Positions 1 to 10,187 of a DNA stretch of 64,000 nt are shown here, piece after piece; positions within the stretch are counted from its first letter, which is position 1; each line of letters starts with the position of its first letter. The notes beneath the pieces are model-generated. The model worked only from the letters and a program-made list of their open reading frames with translations, had not been told where the DNA came from and searched no databases. The stretch lies in NCBI GenBank assembly GCA_041676705.1, contig JBAYRL010000009.1, positions 1 through 64,000 on the forward strand, in the 5' to 3' direction. Origin of the DNA: Acidimicrobiia bacterium (GTDB lineage Bacteria > Actinomycetota > Acidimicrobiia > Acidimicrobiales > SKKL01). A program made the translations under genes and the position numbers.

Positions 1-153
1 CGGCTACCTGTTCGAAAGTTGACTGTAACTACCGATCTGGTTTGCCACTCTGGGAGTGCCGTAGCAACAACAACTGACAAGCGTCAAGATTGTGGAAATA
101 TGGCGCTCACCAAGAGAGGTTTCGTTACCCATAACACCACCTGCCCCAAGACG

Positions 154-194
154 CGTAGCTTTGTATCGACATCTACAAAGCTACGTTTCTATTT
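154..194 (+). terminator. Rho-independent terminator
   Basis: A 12-bp perfect inverted repeat (154-165 with 174-185) with an 8-base loop is followed by a T-rich tail on the + strand. It would end a transcript entering from the left edge of the window. It may also act on the minus-strand gene that stops at 205, although the tail there is poorer. Confidence 0.7.
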
Positions 195-204
195 GTGTGG
201 GGTG

Positions 205-903
205 TTAGTGTTGTGCCCCGTCTTGACGCATCCAGGCAGCCATTTGTTCCTCGTCTGTCATACGAGACTTGTTCATTGTTCGCAACCCACCAAAAACATA
301 TTTTGCGAACACTGCTGGAGGTATTAACACTGCCACAACATACAACAAACCTAACCCGTCGCCACGTAAAATAGAAGCGAACATATCATTGTCGGTGTTG
401 GGGGTGTCTAACATCGAGTTTATTAGACGCATAAAAAGGGCCAACGCTGTGCCCGGTAAAGCCACAATCCCAAAAACAAACTGTCGGTATTGTTCCTCAA
501 TATCTTTACGCTGATCAGCGTAAAACACGGAACCGACAACCGCACATACCAGCATGAACGCTATCGAATACAGCATCAACTGGCCACCGGAGCGCCACAC
601 CGGACTAGTTGAAAACGCCCAGGAAGTGACCGCGACACACCCTAAAATGCACAACACATACCCTATATGGCGAACGATTTCCACCGCCCGTTCTGAGTAG
701 CCACGCAAACCTTGTGTAGCACGAATCCGGGACACTGTGTCAACAATTTTGCCGTATGACGAAACAGGGGTGTTGGTGTTGTACCCAAAGTTGGTTGTGT
801 CACCTGTTTTAGGGCGCGGGTTTGTACCATCACTGAACATGTTGTGTGATGGGGGTAACGGGTCGGTTGGGTTGTTTGAATAGGGTGTATGTACAGAAAA
901 CAT
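205..903 (-). CDS. Four-TM membrane protein of unknown function
   Basis: This is a predicted integral membrane protein of about 232 residues. An acceptable ATG at 903 is preceded by a weak AAGG; a longer reading to 990 has no sensible start region. The first ~75 residues are polar, rich in Asn, Pro and Thr and probably cytoplasmic. Four hydrophobic segments follow (HIGYVLCILGCVAVT; LMLYSIAFMLVCAVVG; FGIVALPGTALALFM; GLLYVVAVLIPPAVF) and then a basic C-terminus. I recognise no family. It is the last gene of a minus-strand series of unknown and membrane proteins that begins with a replication-relaxation-like protein, so a role in an envelope-associated or plasmid-like function is possible but unproven. 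Confidence 0.7.
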   Translation of the reverse strand: MFSVHTPYSNNPTDPLPPSHNMFSDGTNPRPKTGDTTNFGYNTNTPVSSYGKIVDTVSRIRATQGLRGYSERAVEIVRHIGYVLCILGCVAVTSWAFSTSPVWRSGGQLMLYSIAFMLVCAVVGSVFYADQRKDIEEQYRQFVFGIVALPGTALALFMRLINSMLDTPNTDNDMFASILRGDGLGLLYVVAVLIPPAVFAKYVFGGLRTMNKSRMTDEEQMAAWMRQDGAQH

Positions 904-1127
904 GGTTGGCCTTAAACAGTTACCGTGAAAGATGTGTGGTAACAAAGAAAACAAAAACGGGCTGTGCAAACAACAAAGAACAGCTAACAAATAGAGAACA
1001 ACAAGACAGACACCTTTGGTGTCTCAGGTAACATACCTAACTGGTTGATACCCCCACCCACCTTTGTGGTGTGTGACACTACACCAGCTGTCCTTTTCGG
1101 GGGATAACCGGTTTTAGTTTAGGCTTT

Positions 1128-1310
1128 TTAATGGCGCCCAATTTGGGGTTTAGCTGATTTGCGGTCCAGTTCTTCTAACCGTGCCGCGCCCATGATAGCT
1201 GTGCCCAACACAATTATTAGCACTGCTGCTGAGGTTGGTGAAACAATCCGTTGTGTAACAGTGTAGAACCCGTTTGCTAAAGTTATGAGCCCTGAACCTA
1301 ACGCGTCCAT
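1128..1310 (-). CDS. Small single-TM protein
   Basis: This is a 60-residue protein with one central hydrophobic helix (SAAVLIIVLGTAIMGA) and a charged C-terminal tail. The ATG at 1310 was chosen because AAAAAGG lies seven bases upstream. A TTG at 1349 in the same frame would overlap the end of the upstream gene by eight bases and is the alternative start. The close spacing suggests co-transcription with the 748-residue protein upstream. Family and function are unknown. Confidence 0.6.
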   Translation of the reverse strand: MDALGSGLITLANGFYTVTQRIVSPTSAAVLIIVLGTAIMGAARLEELDRKSAKPQIGRH

Positions 1311-1341
1311 AGAATACCTTTTTAACGCTCTGTTGGTATTG

Positions 1342-3588
1342 TCAACCAAACAGGTGGGTTAAAGCGACCCCTGAAGGGTTTTCGTAATCCCAAGAACGTC
1401 CACCCACAACAGTCATGTTTGGTTTCCAACGTTGCTCGACCGCTATTTCTCCCAAAGCGGGCAACAAAACTTTAGATGCCGGGTCAGAAACGGTTAACAC
1501 TACCAAAAGTTCTAGCCGTTCAGTTAAAAGTTCCCCGATCACTTCTATTAGTTCGTTACGTGTCGCTTCCCCAGGGCCGATCTTGTTCCCAGTAGCGACA
1601 ACAATACCAACAATACCTCTATGGGTTGATAGTCTCAACAAAGCGGTTTCGGATGTGAAACGGTGGGACACTAAATCGTCTGCTACACGATGTAACAACA
1701 CTCCCATCTCGTAGGAAACAGCGCCACGATACAGGCGGATACATTCACCCCACCATGTTTTCGCTAACCGGTTTTCGTTAGCGGCACGTAACTCCCCGTA
1801 AGGTAACACCAACTCGCCACGGGCTTTGTGCCGTCCTTTTGGTGCCACAAACCTTACAGTCGAGTTCCCAAGATTTTTGCGTGCCTCATCCAAATAGGCT
1901 TCCACCAAATCAGGGTTGCCGACAACTTCTACCAGATCGGAAACAAACATTGGCCGTGCCACACTAATAGCAGCGTTAAGACGGTTTCGGGCTTCGTCAG
2001 TTAGTTCTGTTAATGTCGCCAGGTTTGTAGGTGGCACATCAAACATGTTGTTTTCTGGTGTGATCGCGTTAACCCTAGACGTTTTACGTTTCGCGGGGGT
2101 GCCAGCCTTTTTAGATTTGGGTTGGCTGACCAACAACTGTGGTTTCAGCGGTTGCGACACCACCTGTTTTCTGGTGTCTATCGTTTGTGCCTCAGTAGCT
2201 TCACCCGATGTTTTATCTGCGGTGACAAGCTCAGAGGTTTGTGTTGCTTTGCCACCTGTTTCATCTTGTGACACCTCATCGGTAGTGGTGTGTAGGTTGG
2301 TTTGTTCAACACTGCTAACAGCCGATGTATCACTGTTGAGGTCATCAAGAGGTGGGAACTCGGTGTCGATAGGGTCTTCTAAATGTTCCCCGAACTCTGT
2401 GTTGAACACCTCGGGTATCTCACCTGTGAAAACATCGTTTTCGAAAGGGTTGTTTTCTAAACCAAACTCGTCATCAAACGGGTTTTCCGGTTCAGCTAAC
2501 AACACACCCAGATTGTTGTCATCTTCGCCGGTGTTGGGTAAAGGACTCTCAGACTCTTGATCTGTTTCTGATGTGTTAGCGTCGCTAGGCGAAGTGTTAT
2601 CTGCTGTTGTAGTTACAGAGACCTTGTGGGTTTTGGTTTCAACCCCATCATTGGATGGTTGTTTGGTGGGAACTATTTCAAAAATAGTTTCTAACGACTC
2701 TAAAGGTTCGCTTGTAGATGGTTCGACCGTCACAGCTTTGTTGACCTTACTCATACCAGCAGTTGTAGCTGTGTCGGGTTTGGTTCTGGTCGTAGGAGCG
2801 ACACCCATTGGTAAAGGATAGGTGTTGCCTTTAACTAGCGGAGAGACCGGGTTTGTGATGTCCGTCCCAGCAGATGCCGCAACCTTCGAATTAGTGTTGT
2901 TCGTGGGTTGGTTGGTGGGTGTTGGTTCAACAAATCCAGTGTTTGCGGGGTTAGTTTCACCGCTTTGTGGTGTGGGGTTTGTTCTGGCCACCAGGTCAGC
3001 TAACGACGTTTTCGGTTCGAACCCAGGCCACGGTTTAGCCCAAAGAACCCCGACCGATGTAAATATTGGTTGGGAACCACCCCGGCGAGGTTCGGGTGCA
3101 AAAACAGGTTTCGGTTCAGGTTTCGGGGCTTGTTGTTGGGAATGCCGGCGTAGCTGATCAGCCCAAACCCCAAAATTGTTGGAGTCGTCAAGCACAACAC
3201 CTAGGTTTTCTATAGCTTGTCTGAGTTGTTCTACCCCTACAACGGTTTCTTTGGTGTTTCCTGTACTGTTTTCGATTTCTTCGATCAATAAAAACTGGAT
3301 GTAGGACACTAGTTCATCGTCTGTCGCATCTGAGAGTTTTGACCCGGTTTTAGCTTCCAAAACTGACACTTCACGGGGCAGGTTTTTGCGGAACAGATCG
3401 ATCAACGATCTGCGTAGTTTGCCGTGTTTAGCAAGGGTCGCGGCTTGTTTTGAAGCTAAATCTGAAAGTGTGGCTTGGGTGCCTTCATACAAACCACGGT
3501 AACGACAACCCTCACCACAGGTAGTGTTAACTGTTTTTCGTGTTAATGATTGTGGAGGGGTGTTATCCCATAACTGTTTGGTTTCCAA
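1342..3588 (-). CDS. Large acidic low-complexity protein with conserved-looking C-terminal domain
   Basis: This 748-residue protein starts at a TTG with AGGGA upstream. The N-terminus (about 1-150) carries a CGEGCRYRG motif and predicted helices. Residues ~160-530 are a low-complexity Thr/Pro/Asn/Glu-rich linker. The last ~220 residues look globular, with alternating hydrophobic strands and helices (LELLVVLTVSD, IVGIVVATGNKIG). There is no signal peptide or TM segment. No family is recognised. The head-linker-tail layout resembles adaptor or scaffold proteins, but that is only a shape argument. It lies between two membrane-protein genes on the same strand and is probably in the same operon. 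Confidence 0.75.
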   Translation of the reverse strand: METKQLWDNTPPQSLTRKTVNTTCGEGCRYRGLYEGTQATLSDLASKQAATLAKHGKLRRSLIDLFRKNLPREVSVLEAKTGSKLSDATDDELVSYIQFLLIEEIENSTGNTKETVVGVEQLRQAIENLGVVLDDSNNFGVWADQLRRHSQQQAPKPEPKPVFAPEPRRGGSQPIFTSVGVLWAKPWPGFEPKTSLADLVARTNPTPQSGETNPANTGFVEPTPTNQPTNNTNSKVAASAGTDITNPVSPLVKGNTYPLPMGVAPTTRTKPDTATTAGMSKVNKAVTVEPSTSEPLESLETIFEIVPTKQPSNDGVETKTHKVSVTTTADNTSPSDANTSETDQESESPLPNTGEDDNNLGVLLAEPENPFDDEFGLENNPFENDVFTGEIPEVFNTEFGEHLEDPIDTEFPPLDDLNSDTSAVSSVEQTNLHTTTDEVSQDETGGKATQTSELVTADKTSGEATEAQTIDTRKQVVSQPLKPQLLVSQPKSKKAGTPAKRKTSRVNAITPENNMFDVPPTNLATLTELTDEARNRLNAAISVARPMFVSDLVEVVGNPDLVEAYLDEARKNLGNSTVRFVAPKGRHKARGELVLPYGELRAANENRLAKTWWGECIRLYRGAVSYEMGVLLHRVADDLVSHRFTSETALLRLSTHRGIVGIVVATGNKIGPGEATRNELIEVIGELLTERLELLVVLTVSDPASKVLLPALGEIAVEQRWKPNMTVVGGRSWDYENPSGVALTHLFG

Positions 3589-3613
3589 AGTTCCGATCCC
3601 TGCACCTAGCTAC

Positions 3614-4516
3614 TTATTCTTGAACGTTCTGTGGCGGGCCAGAAGGAACCCCAGCTTCGTTAGCACCCCAGCGGGTGTATTCCCCTGCGCGAATCACTTC
3701 AGTGACATAGGTTTCTCTTAACGTGTCAACTTCGCGAGACAAGTTGTTATCCCACCCTAAAACAAGCTGTTCAAATTTTTCGAACAATGTAACCCCCACC
3801 GCAGCAGCGTTGCGCGTTGAACGTTGAGCGGTTAGGAGCTGCTCGTTCGGGGCAGAGGAAACGTTTTGATACCGATCTGCTATTAGCCGTAGTGTGTTAC
3901 GAGCCGCCACCAGGTCGTTTCGATGTAACCTGGCCGTAGCCAGATCCATAACTAGAAACTCGTCTAAGGCTGCTAAGGTGTAAAGGTCGTTGCGTAGCTG
4001 GTCAACAGTACGTATAGCTGCTGCGGTGGCAGATGTTTGTCTGATCGGGCGGCCATCGATATGGGGTTGGGTAACCAGCCCAGTTGCCCACACCCCAACT
4101 ATGGCCAAAATTGTTGCGATACCCCCAAACCAAAACCTGGTTTTTAACCAAATACCGAAACGCCATATAACCCGCAAACCGGTAACTAACAGGACCAGCC
4201 CGGCTATGGCCCCCACACCTTTTAAACCCAGCCAAGAGTTTTTACCCCAAAACATAAAACTGGTGGTCACAAACCAGCCGGCCAGGACTAACAAAATACC
4301 GGCACTGAAACCAACCAACGGTTTTTTAGGGGGTACCAAGTTTGGTGTTGTGGATTCTGCTAGTTGTTGCGCTTCGATAATCGCTGCTAAAGACCGTTTG
4401 CCGGTAGCCGGATCGAACCCTCGGGATGCTTTACCCCACGCTTTCGCGCCGTCACGTAACTGTTTACGTTTACGGGCTTCGCGGGAAAGTTTAGGGATAG
4501 GGGCCGCTCTTGTCAT
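3614..4516 (-). CDS. Membrane protein with three TM segments and a helical C-terminal domain
   Basis: This is a 300-residue membrane protein. The ATG at 4516, preceded by GGA at six bases and 20 bases after the upstream stop, is preferred over earlier Met codons that overlap the upstream gene and lack an RBS. A basic N-terminus (SREARKRKQLRDGAK) comes first. Three hydrophobic helices follow at about residues 65-160, then a ~140-residue helical domain rich in Arg, Leu and Ala (TLAALDEFLVMDLATARL). No catalytic motif or known family is recognised. It is close behind the replication-relaxation-like gene and probably co-transcribed with it. Confidence 0.7.
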   Translation of the reverse strand: MTRAAPIPKLSREARKRKQLRDGAKAWGKASRGFDPATGKRSLAAIIEAQQLAESTTPNLVPPKKPLVGFSAGILLVLAGWFVTTSFMFWGKNSWLGLKGVGAIAGLVLLVTGLRVIWRFGIWLKTRFWFGGIATILAIVGVWATGLVTQPHIDGRPIRQTSATAAAIRTVDQLRNDLYTLAALDEFLVMDLATARLHRNDLVAARNTLRLIADRYQNVSSAPNEQLLTAQRSTRNAAAVGVTLFEKFEQLVLGWDNNLSREVDTLRETYVTEVIRAGEYTRWGANEAGVPSGPPQNVQE

Positions 4517-4535
4517 GATTCGTCCAGTGTCGCCA

Positions 4536-5867
4536 CTACCGCCGCCCAAAATAGGTGTCATAGTGAGGGTTGTTGCTCGTAGCATGGAGCAACGGTTGAA
4601 CATTTTGAGCGTTTGGTTGGTTAGGGAGACGGACCCTGAACCACGCATTGTTATCTAACGGGTCGGACGCTGTTTTTAATCTAGATTTGGTGGTTACCGC
4701 CAACACAACATTGTTTCGCGGCATTCTAGACGGATAATCTAAAGCATAATCACTGAATGCTTCTATCAACGACACATAAGACCGTAGACGGGCTTCCGAG
4801 TCGAGCACGAAACGTAACACAGCATCTTCAAAAGGTAACGTGTTGTTAGCAAGATATCCACAAAAACGTTCGATGTGGGCCCACCCGTCGCGTCTCGTTT
4901 GAAACCGTTCATACTCCACAACACTTTTCACTACGCTACGAACCCCATCTTTAACCCAAATTTCGGTTAGTAACGCGTCTGGCTGGTAAAACACATGGCC
5001 TGTACCTTCACGTGAAAACTGCCATGGTTTGACCTGTTGGTTGGCTGCCAAAAAAATGCGTGGCTCTACAGCAAAAACACCTTCAGCGGCGCAACCCGGT
5101 GAGCCTAGCAAAGTGGCTACTATCCGTTGGGCTTCTACATCATGGTCAAAATCGGTGGCACCCGACGCTGATATACGGGCCGGTTCAATATCATCCAAAA
5201 ACCGGGACCGTTGCAACCGAAACTCTTTTTTTAGATGCTGCCATTCGGGGTACTCATCAAAAACGATAACGAGTTGTTGACAAAGGTCTTTCGTGATTCT
5301 CCAATGTGGCGGAACAATTTCGCGCTGGTCCCCTACTTTTTCATCGGCTGCCCGTACCAGGTTTTCATCAACAAATTTTTGTATCCACCACCGACCTGAA
5401 CGACCCGCCAACCCGGACAACTCAACCGCATGCGCAGCTGATAACCCCCATCTAGCTGCGCCACGATCTAAATCTAAAACTTCTAAAAGTTTAGCAACCC
5501 CAGCAACGTTGTCCCCTTTGATTTTTGGCCAACGATCCTCCAACACACGCACATCTTCTCGGGTTTGGGCTGCTAAACGTTTCCCAGCAGCTGTTGTACG
5601 CCACCTATTAACAGGTTTTGAAAGTGTTTTGGCGCTACGCCCAGTACGCACATCAACAACAAGTCCCGCCTGGTACCCAACAAAACCTAAATCGACAAGC
5701 TGGTTTAACGTACGTTTTACACCAGGGTGGCGACGATCCCACGCCTCAACCAAATCCACATAAGCTCTAGGCACCGAAAACAACAACTCTAAAGCAGGCA
5801 ACGCCCACGGTGTTGGAGAGTCAAAACCAAACGTTTCAGCTCTCATCAAAAACGTTAAAGAAGACAT
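4536..5867 (-). CDS. Replication-relaxation-like protein
   Basis: This 443-residue protein resembles the replication-relaxation (Replic_Relax) proteins common on actinobacterial plasmids and integrative elements. It has winged-helix-like segments in the first ~230 residues and a C-terminal PDALL...VVEYERF block (about residues 294-320), typical of the family's nuclease-like core. The exact biochemical role of that family is poorly defined; it is associated with plasmid replication or conjugation. The start is uncertain: the ATG at 5867, or a TTG three codons upstream. It heads the minus-strand series running to 205. The assignment rests on motif memory, not on a search. Confidence 0.5.
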   Translation of the reverse strand: MSSLTFLMRAETFGFDSPTPWALPALELLFSVPRAYVDLVEAWDRRHPGVKRTLNQLVDLGFVGYQAGLVVDVRTGRSAKTLSKPVNRWRTTAAGKRLAAQTREDVRVLEDRWPKIKGDNVAGVAKLLEVLDLDRGAARWGLSAAHAVELSGLAGRSGRWWIQKFVDENLVRAADEKVGDQREIVPPHWRITKDLCQQLVIVFDEYPEWQHLKKEFRLQRSRFLDDIEPARISASGATDFDHDVEAQRIVATLLGSPGCAAEGVFAVEPRIFLAANQQVKPWQFSREGTGHVFYQPDALLTEIWVKDGVRSVVKSVVEYERFQTRRDGWAHIERFCGYLANNTLPFEDAVLRFVLDSEARLRSYVSLIEAFSDYALDYPSRMPRNNVVLAVTTKSRLKTASDPLDNNAWFRVRLPNQPNAQNVQPLLHATSNNPHYDTYFGRR

Positions 5868-6072
5868 GTTGCCCAACCGTTAGAGCCAAACCAGGCTGCC
5901 CAAGGTGCTACCAGGCAACACAACCACCCAAGTTTTGCGACCAACACCCGGTTTTAGAACTCTGGCATGGTTTGGGATTATGGTTGTACCCAAAAACACA
6001 GCTTTGGTGGACAGTTTTGGTTACCGCCCCTAGATGGCTTACAACAACGTTTACCTACTAGTTTCTATCGTT

Positions 6073-6282
6073 ATGACACCTGACCCGCTACCAACCACAA
6101 ACATAGTTCCACTTACTGAAGCGGTCATCCGAACAGGGCTTGTAGATAACCCCACCGTTTTTGAAACTCTATACCCGGAAACAGTGTCTAGTAACGAAAC
6201 CGTCAATCTTGACACTTTTCGACAAGGCCCCGAGTTGTATGAAACAGAACCAGTAACGATCCTTAAACGAACACTGCTTTAA
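6073..6282 (+). CDS. Small hypothetical protein
   Basis: This 69-codon open frame has codon usage like neighbouring genes and an acidic, Thr- and Pro-rich product without TM segments. No Shine-Dalgarno precedes the ATG at 6073. An in-frame ATG at 6034 would add a hydrophobic stretch. The gene is supported only by codon character and by the absence of a better reading in the gap between divergent neighbours. No family is recognised. Confidence 0.35.
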   Translation: MTPDPLPTTNIVPLTEAVIRTGLVDNPTVFETLYPETVSSNETVNLDTFRQGPELYETEPVTILKRTLL

Positions 6283-6506
6283 CCAGCACCACCACTGGTT
6301 TCTTCCCATCTCCACAACCAGTTCTGTAAGGTTACTTAACATCTGGGTCTAACGAACCCCTGGGCAAACACCCCACACAGAAACATCCCCGTACACAGTC
6401 ACATGAAACTCTCCACAACCCAACAAAAACCTGGTTGGAGAACACAACGCTGAACCGTTGGTAACAAAAACGTCAGATAACTGTGTCTTTTTTGTTACCT
6501 GTTATG

Positions 6507-6518
6507 TACACTGTTGTC
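6507..6518 (+). promoter_or_regulatory. Possible leaderless promoter -10 element
   Basis: TACACT (6507-6512) fits the actinobacterial TANNNT -10 consensus. It is followed by exactly six bases and then the ATG at 6519, the geometry of leaderless transcripts. No SD is visible before that ATG, and the -35 region is not convincing. Confidence 0.4.
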
Positions 6519-7028
6519 ATGATCACACCTATAGAAAACTTGGAAGCGGCTAAAGCTGGGCTGTTAGAACAACGCGCCGGTATAGACCGTACGTTAGAAC
6601 TCCTAGAGGAGATGCTTTCCAACCTGTCCGTGGGTGACACCTCTAGCAACGTCCCTACAGTTAGCACCGACGCTGCCCCACAGGCTGCTACACCAACACC
6701 TAGCAACAACCAGCCTGCCACAACCCAAACACCAACCACACCAACAGCCCCCACAGCGGAACCTGCTGCTAAACCTGCCCGTAAACCACGGGGACGGCCC
6801 GCAGCTAGTGGAGGCCCAACCCTAAGGTCTGTTATTGAAGAATACATGCCCTATGACATCCCTATGCACACCTCAGAAATTTATGAGCTGGTGTTGTCAC
6901 ACGGTCTAGAAACCACCCCTGGCTCTGTACGTGGCCAAACCCACAAGTTTGCTACGACAGGTCTGCTTGAAAAAACAGATCAGCCAGCCACGTTTATACG
7001 GCCCAGCCACGAAAACGGTGCTGAGTAA
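6519..7028 (+). CDS. AT-hook / winged-helix DNA-binding protein
   Basis: This 169-residue protein is probably a nucleoid-associated or regulatory DNA-binding protein. Residues ~1-35 form a Leu-rich coiled coil (NLEAAKAGLLEQRAGIDRTL), which suggests dimerisation. An Ala/Pro/Thr linker follows and ends in a basic KPRGRPA AT-hook core near residue 95. The last ~60 residues (TLRSVIEEYMPYDIPMHTSEIYELVL) have the pattern of a winged helix. Several upstream Met codons exist. The ATG at 6519 is chosen because a TANNNT box lies six bases upstream and no SD is present, implying a leaderless mRNA. A strong terminator follows. The overall architecture suggests an Lsr2- or H-NS-like bridging role, but it is not homologous to Lsr2 by eye. 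Confidence 0.65.
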   Translation: MITPIENLEAAKAGLLEQRAGIDRTLELLEEMLSNLSVGDTSSNVPTVSTDAAPQAATPTPSNNQPATTQTPTTPTAPTAEPAAKPARKPRGRPAASGGPTLRSVIEEYMPYDIPMHTSEIYELVLSHGLETTPGSVRGQTHKFATTGLLEKTDQPATFIRPSHENGAE

Positions 7029-7049
7029 CCCCACCCACACGTTTTCCCC

Positions 7050-7105
7050 AAAGAACCCCTACCGCAGCTCAGTTCATTACTGGGCGGTAGGGGTTCTTTA
7101 CTTTT
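7050..7105 (+). terminator. Rho-independent terminator
   Basis: A perfect 16-bp inverted repeat (7050-7065 with 7084-7099) with an 18-base loop is followed by a T-rich stretch. It lies 21 bases after the stop of the AT-hook protein. Confidence 0.85.
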
Positions 7106-7483
7106 CACACCGCCCCCGACAAAGGCAAACCCCAACAAATGTCCCATAACTGCTCCGCTGCCGGTGCTATTACGCGACGCTTGTCTTTACAGCTTTTTAG
7201 GTGTGTGACCATCACCCAGTGTTTTAACAACAAAGCTACCCAAGGTTTCTAAACAACCTACGAGGCCTTAAAAGTCTTTAACACTGGTTTTAGTTTCAGG
7301 TTGCTACACTAGCTATACGGTGATGTGTTAAAAGGTTCGTGTTAGACACCTATCAGGTTAGGTTCCAGTTTTGGCTTCAGGAGAACCCGGCAGGGTTTTA
7401 ACACCGTTCGTCAGATTGTGATCTGTGCAAACCCGCATGTTTCGGTCACAGTATTTAAAAGACTTGTTGTTTGTGGAGCTACA
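7106..7483 (+). other. Intergenic region before the Fe-S nuclease gene
   Basis: No convincing gene is present. An upstream in-frame ATG at 7418 exists for the next gene but has no RBS. Possible -10 boxes (TACACT at 7305, TATACG at 7314) lack a clear -35. The region probably holds the promoter and an untranslated leader. Confidence 0.4.
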
Positions 7484-8719
<1,236 letters not shown>

Positions 8720-8802
8720 CACCTTCACCTTTTCGGGCTAACCCCCCAAGGGGGTGACTGTCCCCAACACACCCCTAACATGTCCCACCTTTATAGGTGA
8801 CC

Positions 8803-8837
8803 GTCGCTCTAGATGTGTGTTGATACGCTAGAGTGAC
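8803..8837. promoter_or_regulatory. Inverted repeat overlapping a putative promoter
   Basis: GTCGCTCTAG (8803-8812) and CTAGAGTGAC (8828-8837) form a 10-bp inverted repeat with one non-Watson-Crick pair, separated by 15 bases. The right arm contains TAGAGT, a plausible TANNNT -10, about 40 bases before the lipoprotein start. A dimeric repressor site or a weak terminator would both fit. Confidence 0.35.
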
Positions 8838-8872
8838 GCTCAACCTAAACACACAACAAGCAAGGGACAGTT

Positions 8873-9463
8873 ATGAGGGTCACTAAAAAAGTTGTTTTGC
8901 TCACAACAAGCGCCCTGTTGTTGTTAGCAGCATGTAGCAACCCTCCCGAAACTACCACCGAAGCCGACACCACCAACCCAACTAGCTCTGAAGCTACCCA
9001 GACAAGCGTCACAGCTAACACAACAACATCTACTTCTATGTTGACTTTAGCTGAACAACAACCTATTCGCTCTAGCACGGTAGAGCTCGTCAATCAATGT
9101 TTTGACCGCTGGAATATGTTACAAAGCTGGGAACTGATTTCCCTAGACGACTTTGACCAAGCCCAACAATACTGTAAACAAGCATCCAATGCTGTAGAAG
9201 CAGACAGTCGAGGAATCATAGGGGATACCCCGCTAAACAATCTTGCGATAGCTGTGTTAGAAGTCCAGTATGTGTTAGCTAAAGAAAACTTGGCGATCAC
9301 CGCCGGGACCCGCGAATGTTTCTCTGATGGGACATGTATCAAACCTGATGACCCCACCTTTTTAGAACTGGAAAGAACCGACGGGTTGCCGAACATTTTT
9401 GTGACACCCAACCGGTTCAGCCCGGAAGTGTCCGACTTTGCCGGTTTAGTTTATCAAAACTAA
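8873..9463 (+). CDS. Secreted lipoprotein of unknown function
   Basis: This 196-residue lipoprotein has a basic n-region (MRVTKK), a hydrophobic core and a lipobox LLAAC with the lipidated Cys at about residue 21. A Thr/Ser-rich spacer of ~35 residues precedes a helical domain with four further Cys residues (CFDRW, YCKQ, ECF, TCIK) that could form disulfides outside the cell. AAGGGA lies six bases before the ATG, so the start is secure. No family is recognised. It stands alone on the + strand and converges with the membrane protein gene that ends at 9579. Confidence 0.75.
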   Translation: MRVTKKVVLLTTSALLLLAACSNPPETTTEADTTNPTSSEATQTSVTANTTTSTSMLTLAEQQPIRSSTVELVNQCFDRWNMLQSWELISLDDFDQAQQYCKQASNAVEADSRGIIGDTPLNNLAIAVLEVQYVLAKENLAITAGTRECFSDGTCIKPDDPTFLELERTDGLPNIFVTPNRFSPEVSDFAGLVYQN

Positions 9464-9578
9464 ACCAACGTTTCCCTAGCTTGGAAACCAGACCGGTTTC
9501 TCACAACACCCACCACACATCCTGGTTGCCCCGGTTTTTGTGGCCATCAGGGATAGGGCTACTAGTGTTGTTTGGGGG

Positions 9579-10133
9579 TTACAGGCTCTGCGCTACCCAA
9601 AGGTTGTTTTGGAGAACAACTTCTATAGAAGGCCAAAGCGTTACCGGAGCGCTGTTTTCAAGATGGCGTGTTATCTCTGCTAATAAAACGTAACGATCGC
9701 CGCTCATCACGGTCACAGTCATAGTGTGAATAGTGAGACCTTCTGGGTAGCGTTCTTCTAAAAAGCTGGTTGCTGCTAACACCGCTACGGCGGGTACTTC
9801 CACCGTTTCGCCCCGACTGTTCACCAAAACAACATTTTCGGTTGGGTCTACACCAGGTTCGCTGATTGGGTTTTCCGGGTCGGCTAGCGGTGGGACAGAT
9901 ACCGGGGTGGTGGGGTCTTGGGGTGTTGTTGGGCCGTGTTCCAACAGATCTTTTAACGGGTTCGGTTCAGGGGCAGTTGCCGGGGTGGATGGGGACATTA
10001 AACCCCACACCAACACAAGTCCTAACACGACCCCTAAACCACCCATTAAAATAGGGAACCACGGCGGGGTTTCTTGTTGTAACCCTAAAAGTTTGCTTTG
10101 CCGTGCGATCGCACGTTCCCGTGTTTTAGACAT
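9579..10133 (-). CDS. Single-pass membrane protein
   Basis: This 184-residue protein has a basic N-terminus (SKTRERAIARQSKLL), one TM helix at about 27-47 (FPILMGGLGVVLGLVLVWG) and a Pro-rich linker. Its extracytoplasmic C-terminal domain of ~90 residues looks like an alpha/beta fold (VAVLAATSFLEERYPEG, YVLLAEITRHLE, IEVVLQNNLWV). The topology resembles the small accessory (conjugal or pilus) proteins that have an NTF2-like tail, but no family is certain. The ATG at 10133 has no strong SD. It lies 54 bases after the SNF2-like gene on the same strand. Confidence 0.6.
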   Translation of the reverse strand: MSKTRERAIARQSKLLGLQQETPPWFPILMGGLGVVLGLVLVWGLMSPSTPATAPEPNPLKDLLEHGPTTPQDPTTPVSVPPLADPENPISEPGVDPTENVVLVNSRGETVEVPAVAVLAATSFLEERYPEGLTIHTMTVTVMSGDRYVLLAEITRHLENSAPVTLWPSIEVVLQNNLWVAQSL

Positions 10134-10187
10134 GACGGTAACCGTCCCACATTAAAAGGGTTAAACCGTAAAGATTAAATTCGCTGG

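Noticed and set aside
19..327. 102-codon + strand ORF at the left edge
   Set aside because: It runs through a strong terminator hairpin and into the antisense of a membrane-protein gene. There is no SD and the composition is non-coding.
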